DNA of 64,000 nt from Flavobacterium aeripolare. Lineage in GTDB: Bacteria; Bacteroidota; Bacteroidia; Flavobacteriales; Flavobacteriaceae. Both the position numbers and the translations under genes were made by a program. The stretch spans positions 124,001 through 188,000 of the forward strand of contig NZ_JABSNL010000006.1 in the NCBI RefSeq assembly GCF_013294025.1. The letters are read 5' to 3'. Position 1 is the stretch's first letter. Every line of letters begins with the position of its first letter. Below the pieces are notes generated by a model. It had not been told where the DNA came from. It made no database searches and saw only the letters and a program-made list of their open reading frames with translations. Shown here piece after piece: positions 25,542-35,385 of the stretch.

Positions 25542-26996
25542 ATGAAACTACCCATAAAATACAGTTTGCTGTTACTAAGTTGTGGCATGTTTGCGCAGTC
25601 TTACAAAACCGTTTCTGTTGTTGATAATTACAACAATTGGGGTTGGAACAATGTATTAGTTGCTAAAAACAAGTTTATTACTGTTGCTGTAGTACCAGAC
25701 GCTGCAGGGAGAATGCTCCAATTTGATTTGGGTAAAACAGCTTCATTATGGGTAAATCCTAAACTGCTAGGACGCAAATTTGCTGCTGACGATAAAGTTA
25801 AAATGCAAGACTGGCGCAACTTTGGTGGGTACCGCCTTGTGCCCATACCAGTAGATAATTTTGCTGTCAACAGTAATGGAGAAAGAACGAAGCGCTGGCC
25901 GCCACCGGTTATAATGGGCGATAGTCCGTATGACGCTTTTGTATCTACTGATGCAGCCGCCCACCAGCTGATTAATGTGAGTTCAGGAATTCAAAATCTT
26001 CCCGTACCAGTATTTGATCGCACTATAAATACATTCAGTACTGTTCTTAATTACGATGAGCAATTACAGTACAAGCGTAGTATGTATATCGAGAAAGGGA
26101 AAAGTCTGGTTTTTATTACCCATAGCTTGCTAAATAAAGGAGCAACCACAATTGAAAGAGGGCTTAAAATTACTAGTCAGCATCCTACTAGAAGCGAACC
26201 TCAACTAGAAGACGGGGAGAATTTTTTAGCTTATATTCCCATTTCTAACAAGGATGTATTGCCAAATGGTAAATCATTTGAAATCATGTTGACACCGCAA
26301 TCAAGATGGAACTTTGTAAATAAAAACAGGAAACCATTAGATAAAAATAATGCAGAGGATGTAGCTAAATATTTCAATAGCGGGACAAACTGGAAAGGGG
26401 AGGTTGCTCCTGGGGTATGTGAGTTGCATTATGATTACGATTTGATGGGTGGCGTGCATTTTATAGCTGCAAAATCATGGATAGGCTTTGTAGACAAATT
26501 AAAGAAGACTGCTTTTGTCACTATTTTTGAACCCTATAGTAAAAAACTAAATTATGAGTATGGTGCCAATGCTGAGATTTACAACAGTGGCTTAGAAACA
26601 GGATATTTAGAAACAGAAATTAAAACAGCGATTCACACCTTAAAACCTGGACAGCGTTTTGATTATAACGAAATCCAAGCTGCAGCAAAAATAGCAAGTA
26701 CACCCATTCTTGATGTGAATAAAACAGGTATAATTACACAAAAACTCCATCTAACAAAAGACGGAATAGCTCATGGTGCTTATGGTGTTTTTATCCAAGG
26801 TAAAGCTATCGTAATTGCAAAAAACAATCAAGGTGAAATCATTAAAAAAAGAACATTAGGAAATGTAAGTCCGTTAAAAGCGTTTACTTTTGATGCCTAT
26901 TTAAAAGAGGAAAAAGCAGTGGCTACTATTGCTATTTATATCAAAGCAGCTGGTGATCTCTATTTATTAGATAGTGTTGACGTTACTAGTAATTGA
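25542..26996 (+). CDS. DUF4380-like exported protein
   Basis: A 484-residue exported protein (signal MKLPIKYSLLLLSCGMFAQ). The segments VPDAAGRMLQFDLG, WVNPKLLG, NFGGYRLVPIP and WPPPVIMGDSPY match the pattern I associate with DUF4380, a fold related to galactose mutarotase. The last 100 residues add a separate beta domain. It follows the GH167-like gene by 92 bp and may be cotranscribed. A mutarotase-like or non-catalytic sugar-binding role is inference; no catalytic His/Glu pair was assigned. Confidence 0.6.
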   Translation: MKLPIKYSLLLLSCGMFAQSYKTVSVVDNYNNWGWNNVLVAKNKFITVAVVPDAAGRMLQFDLGKTASLWVNPKLLGRKFAADDKVKMQDWRNFGGYRLVPIPVDNFAVNSNGERTKRWPPPVIMGDSPYDAFVSTDAAAHQLINVSSGIQNLPVPVFDRTINTFSTVLNYDEQLQYKRSMYIEKGKSLVFITHSLLNKGATTIERGLKITSQHPTRSEPQLEDGENFLAYIPISNKDVLPNGKSFEIMLTPQSRWNFVNKNRKPLDKNNAEDVAKYFNSGTNWKGEVAPGVCELHYDYDLMGGVHFIAAKSWIGFVDKLKKTAFVTIFEPYSKKLNYEYGANAEIYNSGLETGYLETEIKTAIHTLKPGQRFDYNEIQAAAKIASTPILDVNKTGIITQKLHLTKDGIAHGAYGVFIQGKAIVIAKNNQGEIIKKRTLGNVSPLKAFTFDAYLKEEKAVATIAIYIKAAGDLYLLDSVDVTSN

Positions 26997-27062
26997 GGGT
27001 AATTTCTATTAGTAACGGGATAAAAAACAAGTACGAATCGCGATGTAAAAAGTATAATTTTG
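26997..27062 (+). promoter_or_regulatory. Direct-repeat operator plus -7 box of a sulfatase gene
   Basis: GGGTAA at 26997-27002, overlapping the stop region of the preceding gene, and GGATAA at 27018-27023, period 21 bp. After 31 bp comes TAATTTTG (27055-27062), a perfect TAnnTTTG. No TTG lies at the expected -33 position. Confidence 0.7.
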
Positions 27063-27117
27063 AAAGACAGTGCAACTTCTTGTTGTCAAATTTAATTTCG
27101 AATAAAAAGAAAGAGAT

Positions 27118-28569
27118 ATGAATAAAGTATTAGTTGTGTTATTTGCTGCAACATTAGCGTCATGCACAGGAGCAAAAGGACAGACGGCAGAAACGAAGTC
27201 TTCGAGACCGAATATTATTATCGTGATGACGGATGATATGGGGTATTCTGATGTAGGTTTTAACGGCTCTAAGGATATTACCACTCCAGAAATTGATCGA
27301 TTAGCTAAAGAAGGAACAATTTTCACCTCGGCGTACGTTGCACATCCATTTTGTGGCCCCAGTAGAGCCGGATTGTTAGCGGGTAAGTATCCGCATGAAT
27401 TTGGTTCTCAATTCAACCTTCCTGCAAACAGTGAGAGAACTGTAGGAACTGGAATTCCGTTATCAGAGAAATTTATTAGTAGCGTTTTGAAAGATTCAGG
27501 ATATCATACGGGAATCATAGGAAAGTGGCATCTTGGCGCTGTTCCTGGATACGAACCACAAAATAGAGGTTTTGATGAGTTTTTTGGTTTCTTAGGAGGA
27601 GGTCATGATTATTTTCCAAATGAGTACCAACCTAAATATGAGAATTTAGTGAAGGCAGGCAATAAAAATATTTTCGAATATTTATTTCCTTTGCTTCGAA
27701 ATGGGAAAGAAACGAAAGAAACAGAATACATAACTGATGCGTTTTCTCATGATGCCGTTAGATTTGTAAAAGATGCATCTAAAAAAGAAACGCCATTTTT
27801 TCTTTATCTAGCCTACAATGCTCCGCATACTCCGTTGCAAGCTAAAGCGGAAGATTTAGAGAAATTCAAGGATATTAAAGATAAAAACAGACGCACCTTT
27901 GCTGCCATGGTATATGCCGTTGATAGAGGTGTGGGAGAATTAGTAAAAGTCTTGAAGGAGACGAATCAATTTGATAATACCTTAATTGTTTTCTTGAGTG
28001 ATAATGGCGGTAGAGTAGATCATGGGGCTAATAACTACCCGCTTCAAGGTGCTAAAGGGGATACTTATGAAGGAGGATTTAGAGTTCCAATGTTTTTCCA
28101 TTGGCCTAATCATGTTCCAGCAGGAAAGCATTTTGACTACCCAGTTTCTTCTTTAGATTTCTATCCTACTTTTGCTGGTTTAGCACATGCTGCTATTCCA
28201 AAAGAAAAACAACTAGATGGAAAAGACATTTGGAACGATGTTATTACAGGAAATAATCCTAGAAAAGGACAAATGATATTTGCTATGCGTCACCGTTCAG
28301 GTTTCTCAGATGTAGGAGTTAGATTAGACCAATGGAAAGCTGCAAAAGCCTATAACGGTCCTTGGAAATTGTACAATATTAATGAGGATATAAGTGAAAA
28401 GAAAGACATAAGTAGGCAACATCCTGAGCAACTAAAAATTATGGTAGCTGGAGCTAAAAAATGGAGTGAAGGTCACGAAGAGCCGTTATGGTTTGATCCA
28501 GTAGAATTAAAGCAAGTTTGGAAAGACAAAAACATGGCTCAGTTTCCCAATACATTTAAAATTGATTAA
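27118..28569 (+). CDS. S1-family sulfatase lipoprotein
   Basis: A 483-residue sulfatase with a lipobox (TLASC), so it is membrane anchored. The formylglycine motif is C79-G-P-S-R in HPFCGPSRAGLLAGKYP. MTDDMGYSDVGF carries the metal ligands, and GKWHLG and LSDNGG are intact. It resembles arylsulfatase A/B-type enzymes; the galactan sulfate ester it removes cannot be read from the sequence. It has its own operator and a terminator. Confidence 0.9.
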   Translation: MNKVLVVLFAATLASCTGAKGQTAETKSSRPNIIIVMTDDMGYSDVGFNGSKDITTPEIDRLAKEGTIFTSAYVAHPFCGPSRAGLLAGKYPHEFGSQFNLPANSERTVGTGIPLSEKFISSVLKDSGYHTGIIGKWHLGAVPGYEPQNRGFDEFFGFLGGGHDYFPNEYQPKYENLVKAGNKNIFEYLFPLLRNGKETKETEYITDAFSHDAVRFVKDASKKETPFFLYLAYNAPHTPLQAKAEDLEKFKDIKDKNRRTFAAMVYAVDRGVGELVKVLKETNQFDNTLIVFLSDNGGRVDHGANNYPLQGAKGDTYEGGFRVPMFFHWPNHVPAGKHFDYPVSSLDFYPTFAGLAHAAIPKEKQLDGKDIWNDVITGNNPRKGQMIFAMRHRSGFSDVGVRLDQWKAAKAYNGPWKLYNINEDISEKKDISRQHPEQLKIMVAGAKKWSEGHEEPLWFDPVELKQVWKDKNMAQFPNTFKID

Positions 28570-28656
28570 TCGAAGTTTGAAATAATTAGTGAATAGACTT
28601 GATTTAATTATCAGGCTCTAAAATTTGATTATAGTTTGTTTAAATAGTTTGGTTCT

Positions 28657-28703
28657 AAAAGAGAGAAAAATTACTTACCGTAATATTTTCTCTCTTTTTT
28701 TTT
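28657..28703 (+). terminator. Terminator of the lipoprotein sulfatase gene
   Basis: AAAAGAGAGAAAAATTAC (28657-28674) pairs with GTAATATTTTCTCTCTTTT (28680-28698) with one bulge, and a T run follows. Confidence 0.8.
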
Positions 28704-28851
28704 GTTTGTGACGTAGCGGTAGCTCTTATTTAAAAGCAGTTTTTAGCTAGCGGGCTTTTAACTATGTTATGTTATTGTTATTTTGTATATAATGTTAAGT
28801 TATTGATTATGAATCATTTAGTACTTATGTTGTCGAATGTCTTTAGCTAAT

Positions 28852-28878
28852 TTATTCAGAAAGACATTTTATTTACCC
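28852..28878 (-). promoter_or_regulatory. Reverse operator-like repeat upstream of SusC1
   Basis: On the minus strand GGGTAA-N15-GAATAA, one mismatch from the RGRTAA pair. No -7 box lies at the standard 31-bp distance in either direction, and the orientation points away from SusC1, so function is doubtful. Confidence 0.3.
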
Positions 28879-29162
28879 TTAGAAACATCCTGCGGAAATA
28901 ATATTTGAACTTTTACATCATCGGAAATAAATGTGAATATTGTAAAATATATTAGGAAATTTTATTCAGATGCAAATTATAATAAGGGTTGATTACGGTA
29001 TTCGTAAGTTTACCGTTTCTCAGATCGTTAATCAGTTCGAAAATGATCGAATTTGCATCTTAAATTGATTTTTTTTTAAATATTTTAAAAAGGAAGCAAA
29101 TTATGACGAGCTATTTGTGATTTCTAAATGCTTAAACACTAACAATTTTAAACTAAGGCCTA

Positions 29163-32100
29163 ATGAAGAAAACCAATACTAAATTAACCAAATCAAGTAC
29201 TTCACTAAAACTACCTTCGCCTCTAAAGGTCTCAACAAAATTTATGGTGGTGGCTTGCATGGGAACGATGCTTTCGATTAATGCGAACGCGCTAAATTTA
29301 TCTAATCGTAGTTTTACACATACAACGATAGACAATTTGACATCTACACATGATAGTACAATGTCTTGGAGTACTACGTCATTACTTCCAAGTAATGTAA
29401 AACAGCAAACTCAAGTTACAGGAGTTGTTAAAGACGAGGCTGGTTTTCCTATTCCTGGAGTCAATGTCTTAGTTAAAGGTAGTACAAATGGAACCACGAC
29501 TGATATTGACGGAAATTATACGCTTACAGTTTCAAGCGATGCAAAAATTCTAATTTTCTCCTACTTAGGTTTGAAAACAGTTGAAATAGCTATAACTCAA
29601 AGTGGTGTTGTAAATGCTACTTTAAAAAGTGACGCTGCCGCACTAGATGAGGTAGTTGTAGTGGGATATGGCACAGTAAGAAAATCAGACGTTACTGGAT
29701 CTTTAACTTCTGTAAGCACTGAGGATATTAACAAAACTCAAAACACATCTATAGCACAAGCAATTCAAGGTCGAGCGGCAGGTGTTACTGTTTCTAAAGG
29801 TTCTGGTGGACCTGGTGCCACTCCCACAGTACGTATTAGAGGAGTAGGCACAGTTAACAATGCTGATCCATTGTATGTTGTAGATGGTGTGCCAATTACT
29901 GATATTTCAAGTGTAAACATGGCTGACGCAAAATCAGTTGAGGTATTAAAGGACGCATCTGCTACTGCTATTTACGGTTCTCGTGGAGCTAATGGTGTTG
30001 TTTTAATCACTACAAACAGCGGTAAAAAAGGAAAAACAATTATTAGTTACAAGACATTTACTAGTTCAGAAAAACGTATTGATAATTTAGATGTATTAAA
30101 TTCTGAGCAATGGGCTACACTTTATAATGAAGCAAATGTAAATGATGGTCGTGCTGCCGATCCTTTCTTAGCCGATCCATCTTCTTTACCAAATTATAAC
30201 TGGAAGGATGCTGTTTATAGAACAGGAACATTACAAAGTCACCAACTTGCCGCTTCAGGTGGGTCAGATAAATCTACGTTCTATGTTGGTTTTGGGTACA
30301 TCAATCAAACTGGAGTTGTTGAAGAGTCTAGTTATAAAAGGACTAATTTTAGAGTAAACAATACCTATCAAATAACACCAAAAATAAAATTAGGAAACAA
30401 CATACAGTATTCAGTTTCAAATACAAATTCGGTTCCCTCATACGGAGTCAACTCTAATGCTAAGGCTGCATTTAGCGGATTTTTTATCGATCCAGTAACA
30501 CCATTTTTTAATGAAGATGGTAGCTATGCACTACCTAAATATGCCGCACAGCCTATTAACCCTTTTGGTTTAACAAAATATGGCGTCACTCCTGAGAAAA
30601 AGGAGAGCTTTTTAGGAAGCGTCTATATAGATGTTGATATTATAAAAGATTTGTCTTTTAAATCTAATTTTGGATTACAAGTAAATAATACTTCATCAGA
30701 TAACTTTCAACCAGCTTATTATGTATCGCCTATGTTTAGTTCGCCTGTGAGTACATACAATTTAAGTAGGGCAGAGCGACGTTCTATTGTCTTATCCAAT
30801 ACTTTAAATTACAATAAGAAAATAAACAATAAGCACTATTTCACCGCTTTATTAGGACAAGAGATTCAAAACTCGAGTAATAATAATATAAATGCAAGTA
30901 GAAATTCAATACCTACAAGTGTGGGACAACCTACCATTAATGCAGGAGACGTGTCTTCTTCAACAAATGGTGGTACAAGAGCTGAGTCTAAGTTGCTTTC
31001 TTTCTTTGGGCGATTAAACTACAACTTTGATGATAGGTATATCTTAACAGGTACTTATCGTGTTGATGGTTCTTCCCGTTTTGGATCTAACAATAGATGG
31101 GCAAAATTTCCATCCTTGGCAGCGGCATGGAACCTACATAAGGAAAACTTTTTTAAGGTAGATGCAATTAGTCAGTTTAAAGTTCGTGCTGGTTGGGGAG
31201 AAACGGGAAATCAAAATATTCCTAACTCAGCAGTGTACAATACATTAAATGTGGGTACAAATTCAATTTTTGGTAAAGATGAGTTAACCGCTTTAGGGAT
31301 TGCGCCATTAACGCCAGGAAACGCTAATTTAAAATGGGAAACTACGATTACTACTAACATTGGTATCGATATGGGATTCTTTAAAAATGCCATTACCGTT
31401 ACTGCAGATTATTTTATTAAAAATACTTCGGATATGTTATTGGCTAGTCCAATATTATTTACCTCTGGTTATGCTAATAGTCCGTATACAAATGCTGGGA
31501 ATATCGAAAACAAAGGTTTGGAATTAAGTTTAAATTACAAAAAGACAATCAAAGACTTTTCTTTTAATGTGGGGGGTAATATCTCTTTTATTCGTAACAA
31601 AGTAACAGCTTTAGCCTCAGAAGGAAGTATTATTTTAACAGGAGACGGGAATAATTTTTATAATATTTCTCGTACTGAGGTGGGGCATTCTTTAGCTTCG
31701 TTTTACGGATACCAAATGCTGGGTATTTTTCAAAACCAAGACGAAATAGATTCTAGTGCTTCACTATTAAATACACAACCCGGTGATGTAAAATATCAAG
31801 ACGTTGATGGTGATGGAGAAATTACAGATAATGACCGTAAATATATAGGGTCGCCATTTCCTAAGTTTACCTATGGACTAAATTTAGATTTGGCATACAA
31901 GCAATTTGATTTCACTGCTTTCTTTCAAGGTAGCCAAGGAAATAAAATTTATAACACAACAGATTATTGGTTAGAAGGGGATTTGGCTTCAAATTCAAGT
32001 ACTACTGTACTAGGTAGATGGACCGCTGAAGGAACTTCTAATTCAGTACCTAGATCCACATTTACAAATGCGGGAATTAATAATCTACAATCGAGTCGTT

Positions 32101-32363
32101 TTGTAAAAGACGGATCTTATTTAAGATTGAAAAATGTGCAGTTAGGTTACACCCTAAACAAGTCTGTTTTAGATGCTATCAACTTGCAAAACTTAAGGGT
32201 TTATGTTGCGGCACAAAATCTATTGACTTTTACAAAATATGATGGAGTAGATCCTGAATTAGGAGTGGATAGTTCACAAGATAGTCCTTTAGATCTTGGT
32301 ATTGATAGAGGTAGATACCCATCAGTGCGATCATTATCCCTAGGTTTAGATATTAATTTTTAA
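29163..32363 (+). CDS. SusC-like TonB-dependent outer-membrane transporter
   Basis: A 1066-residue SusC-family protein. After an extended N-terminal export region (hydrophobic around residues 28-45) comes a carboxypeptidase-D-like domain (VTGVVKDEAGFPIPGVNVLVKG), then the TonB-box-like DEVVVVGYGT, the plug with VRIRGVGTVNNADPLYVVDG and SATAIYGSRGANGVVLI, and a long beta-barrel ending in SLGLDINF. It imports oligosaccharides together with the SusD encoded 12 bp downstream. The two are followed by GH82-like, sulfatase, GH110 and sulfatase genes in one probable operon, so its substrate is likely a sulfated carrageenan oligosaccharide. Confidence 0.95.
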   Translation: MKKTNTKLTKSSTSLKLPSPLKVSTKFMVVACMGTMLSINANALNLSNRSFTHTTIDNLTSTHDSTMSWSTTSLLPSNVKQQTQVTGVVKDEAGFPIPGVNVLVKGSTNGTTTDIDGNYTLTVSSDAKILIFSYLGLKTVEIAITQSGVVNATLKSDAAALDEVVVVGYGTVRKSDVTGSLTSVSTEDINKTQNTSIAQAIQGRAAGVTVSKGSGGPGATPTVRIRGVGTVNNADPLYVVDGVPITDISSVNMADAKSVEVLKDASATAIYGSRGANGVVLITTNSGKKGKTIISYKTFTSSEKRIDNLDVLNSEQWATLYNEANVNDGRAADPFLADPSSLPNYNWKDAVYRTGTLQSHQLAASGGSDKSTFYVGFGYINQTGVVEESSYKRTNFRVNNTYQITPKIKLGNNIQYSVSNTNSVPSYGVNSNAKAAFSGFFIDPVTPFFNEDGSYALPKYAAQPINPFGLTKYGVTPEKKESFLGSVYIDVDIIKDLSFKSNFGLQVNNTSSDNFQPAYYVSPMFSSPVSTYNLSRAERRSIVLSNTLNYNKKINNKHYFTALLGQEIQNSSNNNINASRNSIPTSVGQPTINAGDVSSSTNGGTRAESKLLSFFGRLNYNFDDRYILTGTYRVDGSSRFGSNNRWAKFPSLAAAWNLHKENFFKVDAISQFKVRAGWGETGNQNIPNSAVYNTLNVGTNSIFGKDELTALGIAPLTPGNANLKWETTITTNIGIDMGFFKNAITVTADYFIKNTSDMLLASPILFTSGYANSPYTNAGNIENKGLELSLNYKKTIKDFSFNVGGNISFIRNKVTALASEGSIILTGDGNNFYNISRTEVGHSLASFYGYQMLGIFQNQDEIDSSASLLNTQPGDVKYQDVDGDGEITDNDRKYIGSPFPKFTYGLNLDLAYKQFDFTAFFQGSQGNKIYNTTDYWLEGDLASNSSTTVLGRWTAEGTSNSVPRSTFTNAGINNLQSSRFVKDGSYLRLKNVQLGYTLNKSVLDAINLQNLRVYVAAQNLLTFTKYDGVDPELGVDSSQDSPLDLGIDRGRYPSVRSLSLGLDINF

Positions 32364-32375
32364 TACATAAAAACG

Positions 32376-33851
32376 ATGTATACACACAATATAATAAAAA
32401 AGAGCGTAACCTATTCTGGCTTGCTACTAGCAACATTGTTCTTATCATGCAGCAAAGATTATCTAGACGTTGAATCTTTTGGAACGCCAGAAGTAGAGAA
32501 TTTTTATAAAACTCCTGCAGATGCAGAGCAAGCACTAAATGCTGCTTACTCACCTATGCGCGAAATTTATGGGAAGGAAAACTTTTGGGCTGTGATGGGA
32601 ACAGATATAATTCAAGGTGATATAGGAACCGATGACTTTATTAAAGGAGGGAATCGACTAAATGACAATGTACCTTTATTTGAAAAAGAAAGTTATACTA
32701 TTTCGACAACAAATATTGCCATAGAGCAAACTTGGCAAACTAATTACAAAGGAATTTTATATGCTAATTTAATTATCAATAAAGTGGCTGCCATAGATTT
32801 TGAAGATGCAGACCGTAAGAAAGAATTAATAGCTGAAGCTCATTTTTTAAGAGCATACTATTACTTTGATTTAGTAAATTCTTTTGGCGGTGTACCCTTG
32901 ATTGATCCATTACAAGAAGCTGGTGATTACGATATTCCAAGATCAACTACAGAGGAGACCTATCTTTTTATAGAAAATGATTTAAAAATGGCGCTAGCTG
33001 ATCTACCATCTAGGTTTAGTAAACCTAGCTCATACCTAGGACATGCTGATAAAGGTGCTGCACTGGGCTTGATGATGCGTGTGTCTCTATATCAAAACAA
33101 GATGGAGCAGGTTAAATTATATGGCGAGCAACTATTTACCATGCCGTACAAGTTAGTAAATTTAGCTACTGTTTTTCAGCAAGAAGGGGAGTGGAGTAGT
33201 GAGTCTATTTACGAAATCAATTTTGCTACTAATGCAAGTATATTAGGTACAGGTATTACGCAACGCATTTCTCCTAGGTCTAAGCGAGGTGGAGGCTTTA
33301 TGCAAGCTACGGATGATTTACTAAACGAGTTTGAGGCAAATGACCCTAGAAAGGCAACAACATTTTATAAACTTAATGAACCGTCTGCATACGGCACCGG
33401 TTGGTATATACGTAAATACTCATGGGATCCTTACAGTAATTACCCAAAACCTACTATCGGAGGAACTAACAATAGTGCAAATAATATACGTGTAATGCGT
33501 TTGTCAGATGCTTACTTAATGTATGCTGAAGCAATTTACAAAACTGATCCTTCTACAGCAGTAGGTTATGTAAATAAGGTTCGTCAGCGCGCCAGAGGTA
33601 CAATGGCTGCTACTATTGTTCCAGATCTACCTACTACATTAACAGGAACCGCAATGCGTGACGCGATTTATCATGAGAGGAGGGTAGAACTAGCGGGAGA
33701 AGGTTACCGTTACCATGATTTGATACGTACAGGAAGAATAGAATCGATTCTTGTACCTCGTGGTTTTATCATTGGTAAACATGAAGTAATGCCTATTCCT
33801 TACTCACAAGTTACCCTATCTAAAGGAATCTTAGTGCAAAATAATTATTAA
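32376..33851 (+). CDS. SusD-like surface glycan-binding lipoprotein
   Basis: A 491-residue SusD/RagB-family lipoprotein (lipobox LFLSC, lipid on the Cys). The N-terminal TPR region includes FLRAYYYFDLVNSFGGVPL, and the C-terminal signature ERRVELAGEGYRYHDLIRTG and VMPIPYSQV is complete. It forms the lid of the SusC transporter encoded just upstream. Confidence 0.94.
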   Translation: MYTHNIIKKSVTYSGLLLATLFLSCSKDYLDVESFGTPEVENFYKTPADAEQALNAAYSPMREIYGKENFWAVMGTDIIQGDIGTDDFIKGGNRLNDNVPLFEKESYTISTTNIAIEQTWQTNYKGILYANLIINKVAAIDFEDADRKKELIAEAHFLRAYYYFDLVNSFGGVPLIDPLQEAGDYDIPRSTTEETYLFIENDLKMALADLPSRFSKPSSYLGHADKGAALGLMMRVSLYQNKMEQVKLYGEQLFTMPYKLVNLATVFQQEGEWSSESIYEINFATNASILGTGITQRISPRSKRGGGFMQATDDLLNEFEANDPRKATTFYKLNEPSAYGTGWYIRKYSWDPYSNYPKPTIGGTNNSANNIRVMRLSDAYLMYAEAIYKTDPSTAVGYVNKVRQRARGTMAATIVPDLPTTLTGTAMRDAIYHERRVELAGEGYRYHDLIRTGRIESILVPRGFIIGKHEVMPIPYSQVTLSKGILVQNNY

Positions 33852-33968
33852 TGTAAGTAGCAATTGCTTTGTCTCTATATTGATTTATACTACTGATTGA
33901 AAATAGGTATTAAACCCATATATGTGTTGAAATACTGATCGAATGATCTCACAACAAATAACAAAATT

Positions 33969-35297
33969 ATGAAGAAATCAGTTTTGCTACTAATGTTAGT
34001 AAGCAGCGCGCTAGGAATGGCTCAAACACGTTTGACAGATAATGAAAATAGATTTTATACTGATACATTCAATAAAAAAGAAGTTGAGGTACAACTCACA
34101 GGTCAAAATAGTGAAAATGACAGTGATTTATTGAATGCCAAAATTACATCCTTATCAAATGCGGGTGGTGGTACAATCCACATTAGAAAAGGATTATACT
34201 ATTTAATTGACATTTTATTAAAGTCAAATATTCATCTTAAAATTGATAAAGAGGTAGTACTGCAACCTTATTTTTCTCCTAATAGTAAGAAGGTAAGTAG
34301 TACAATTTTTGAAGTTGGTAAGCAATTTAAGGTCGAAAATGTAGCCATTACAAATGCTGATGAGGATAATGAGGATAAGAGCACTTGGTTCTCTGCAGTA
34401 TTTCCTAAAGGAGACTATCGTATGAAAATAATAACAGCATGTAATGTTCGAAATTTCAAATTTTCAGGTTTTAAGATAAAAGATTCTTATACACCTTTCT
34501 CGAGTATTGCTTTAAACTTACCAGATTCAAAAGATCGTAATGAGGTTGCGACAGGCGGAATAGTTAAAGACATCTTGTTAGTTGATAGTCATGTAGGTTA
34601 TGGAGTAATTCAAATTCAGGCTGCAAAAACTGTTCTGTGTAAAAATTTAGAAGGTATAGGTGGTGTTACTATGCGTGTAGAAACAGGAAGTGGAGAAACA
34701 GGAACAGCAAACATTATGACTGTAGATGACATTGTGGGACGTAACATTAAAGTAAAAAATGGAGATGCTGCTTTAAACCTTTCTCCTCATAGAGTAAATC
34801 AAGGTCGAGTGGATGCCGAAGGAATTTTTGCCGTTAATTCTAGCTTTGCAGTTCAAATAGCAGCTGGCTTTAAGGATAAAAAATTAGGTGGTGTAGACAA
34901 CATGGGTACGTTTGATCATAATTCATACATAGGAAATATCAAAGCAACTGGTGGTATAGGAGCTCAGGTAAAAGCAAAGGATTTTATGTATTTCAATTGT
35001 GATGAGCAAAAAGAAATGATTGCTAAAAAACAAAATCCAGACAATGAGAGTACTCCAGGTCGCTCAATAAGTGTTATAAGGACTAATGCAACAGCATCAA
35101 GCGGCTGTAAAAACGGTAAAGATGGTGGCTGCTATGAGGTGCATATTGGAAACATAGAAAGAACTAATACCAACTTTGTAATGACAGAAGATTATACCTT
35201 CAAGAATATGGGAAATACTGATTGTAATGTGGCGATACCGGGCATGAAAGCAAAACACGGTAAAGAGAAATCTAAGGTGGGCTCTAAGAAAAAGTAA
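33969..35297 (+). CDS. GH82-like beta-helix protein, second copy
   Basis: A 442-residue exported protein (signal ends LGMAQ), a close paralogue of the one at 4744 over the full length. The key positions again fall at Q215, E238 and H274, with Gly instead of Asp two residues after the Glu (RVETG). The C-terminal tail is Lys-rich (ending KVGSKKK) as in the first copy. It sits in the SusC1 operon, 117 bp after SusD, whereas the first copy stands alone near the catabolic genes, so the two copies appear to be under different control. Iota-carrageenase-type activity is the leading idea; the missing Asp leaves room for another substrate. Confidence 0.7.
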   Translation: MKKSVLLLMLVSSALGMAQTRLTDNENRFYTDTFNKKEVEVQLTGQNSENDSDLLNAKITSLSNAGGGTIHIRKGLYYLIDILLKSNIHLKIDKEVVLQPYFSPNSKKVSSTIFEVGKQFKVENVAITNADEDNEDKSTWFSAVFPKGDYRMKIITACNVRNFKFSGFKIKDSYTPFSSIALNLPDSKDRNEVATGGIVKDILLVDSHVGYGVIQIQAAKTVLCKNLEGIGGVTMRVETGSGETGTANIMTVDDIVGRNIKVKNGDAALNLSPHRVNQGRVDAEGIFAVNSSFAVQIAAGFKDKKLGGVDNMGTFDHNSYIGNIKATGGIGAQVKAKDFMYFNCDEQKEMIAKKQNPDNESTPGRSISVIRTNATASSGCKNGKDGGCYEVHIGNIERTNTNFVMTEDYTFKNMGNTDCNVAIPGMKAKHGKEKSKVGSKKK

Positions 35298-35385
35298 ACT
35301 ACAATAACAAACTTTACACCTAAGTAGGTAATGTAATTGATGTACTATTTCCTGTAAATGAAACCATCCAATTTAATAGTGTGCT

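Larger units (their letters stand above)
28570..29162. other. Long upstream region of the first SusC/SusD operon
   Basis: After the terminator (28657-28703) there are about 460 bases without a gene. Visible features are a reverse operator-like repeat at 28852-28878, a 9-bp direct repeat CGGAAATAA at 28893-28901 and 28922-28930, and an inverted repeat ACGGTA-N10-TACCGT at 28995-29016. These are candidates for HTCS or sigma/anti-sigma-type control of SusC1, but none is proven. Confidence 0.4.
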
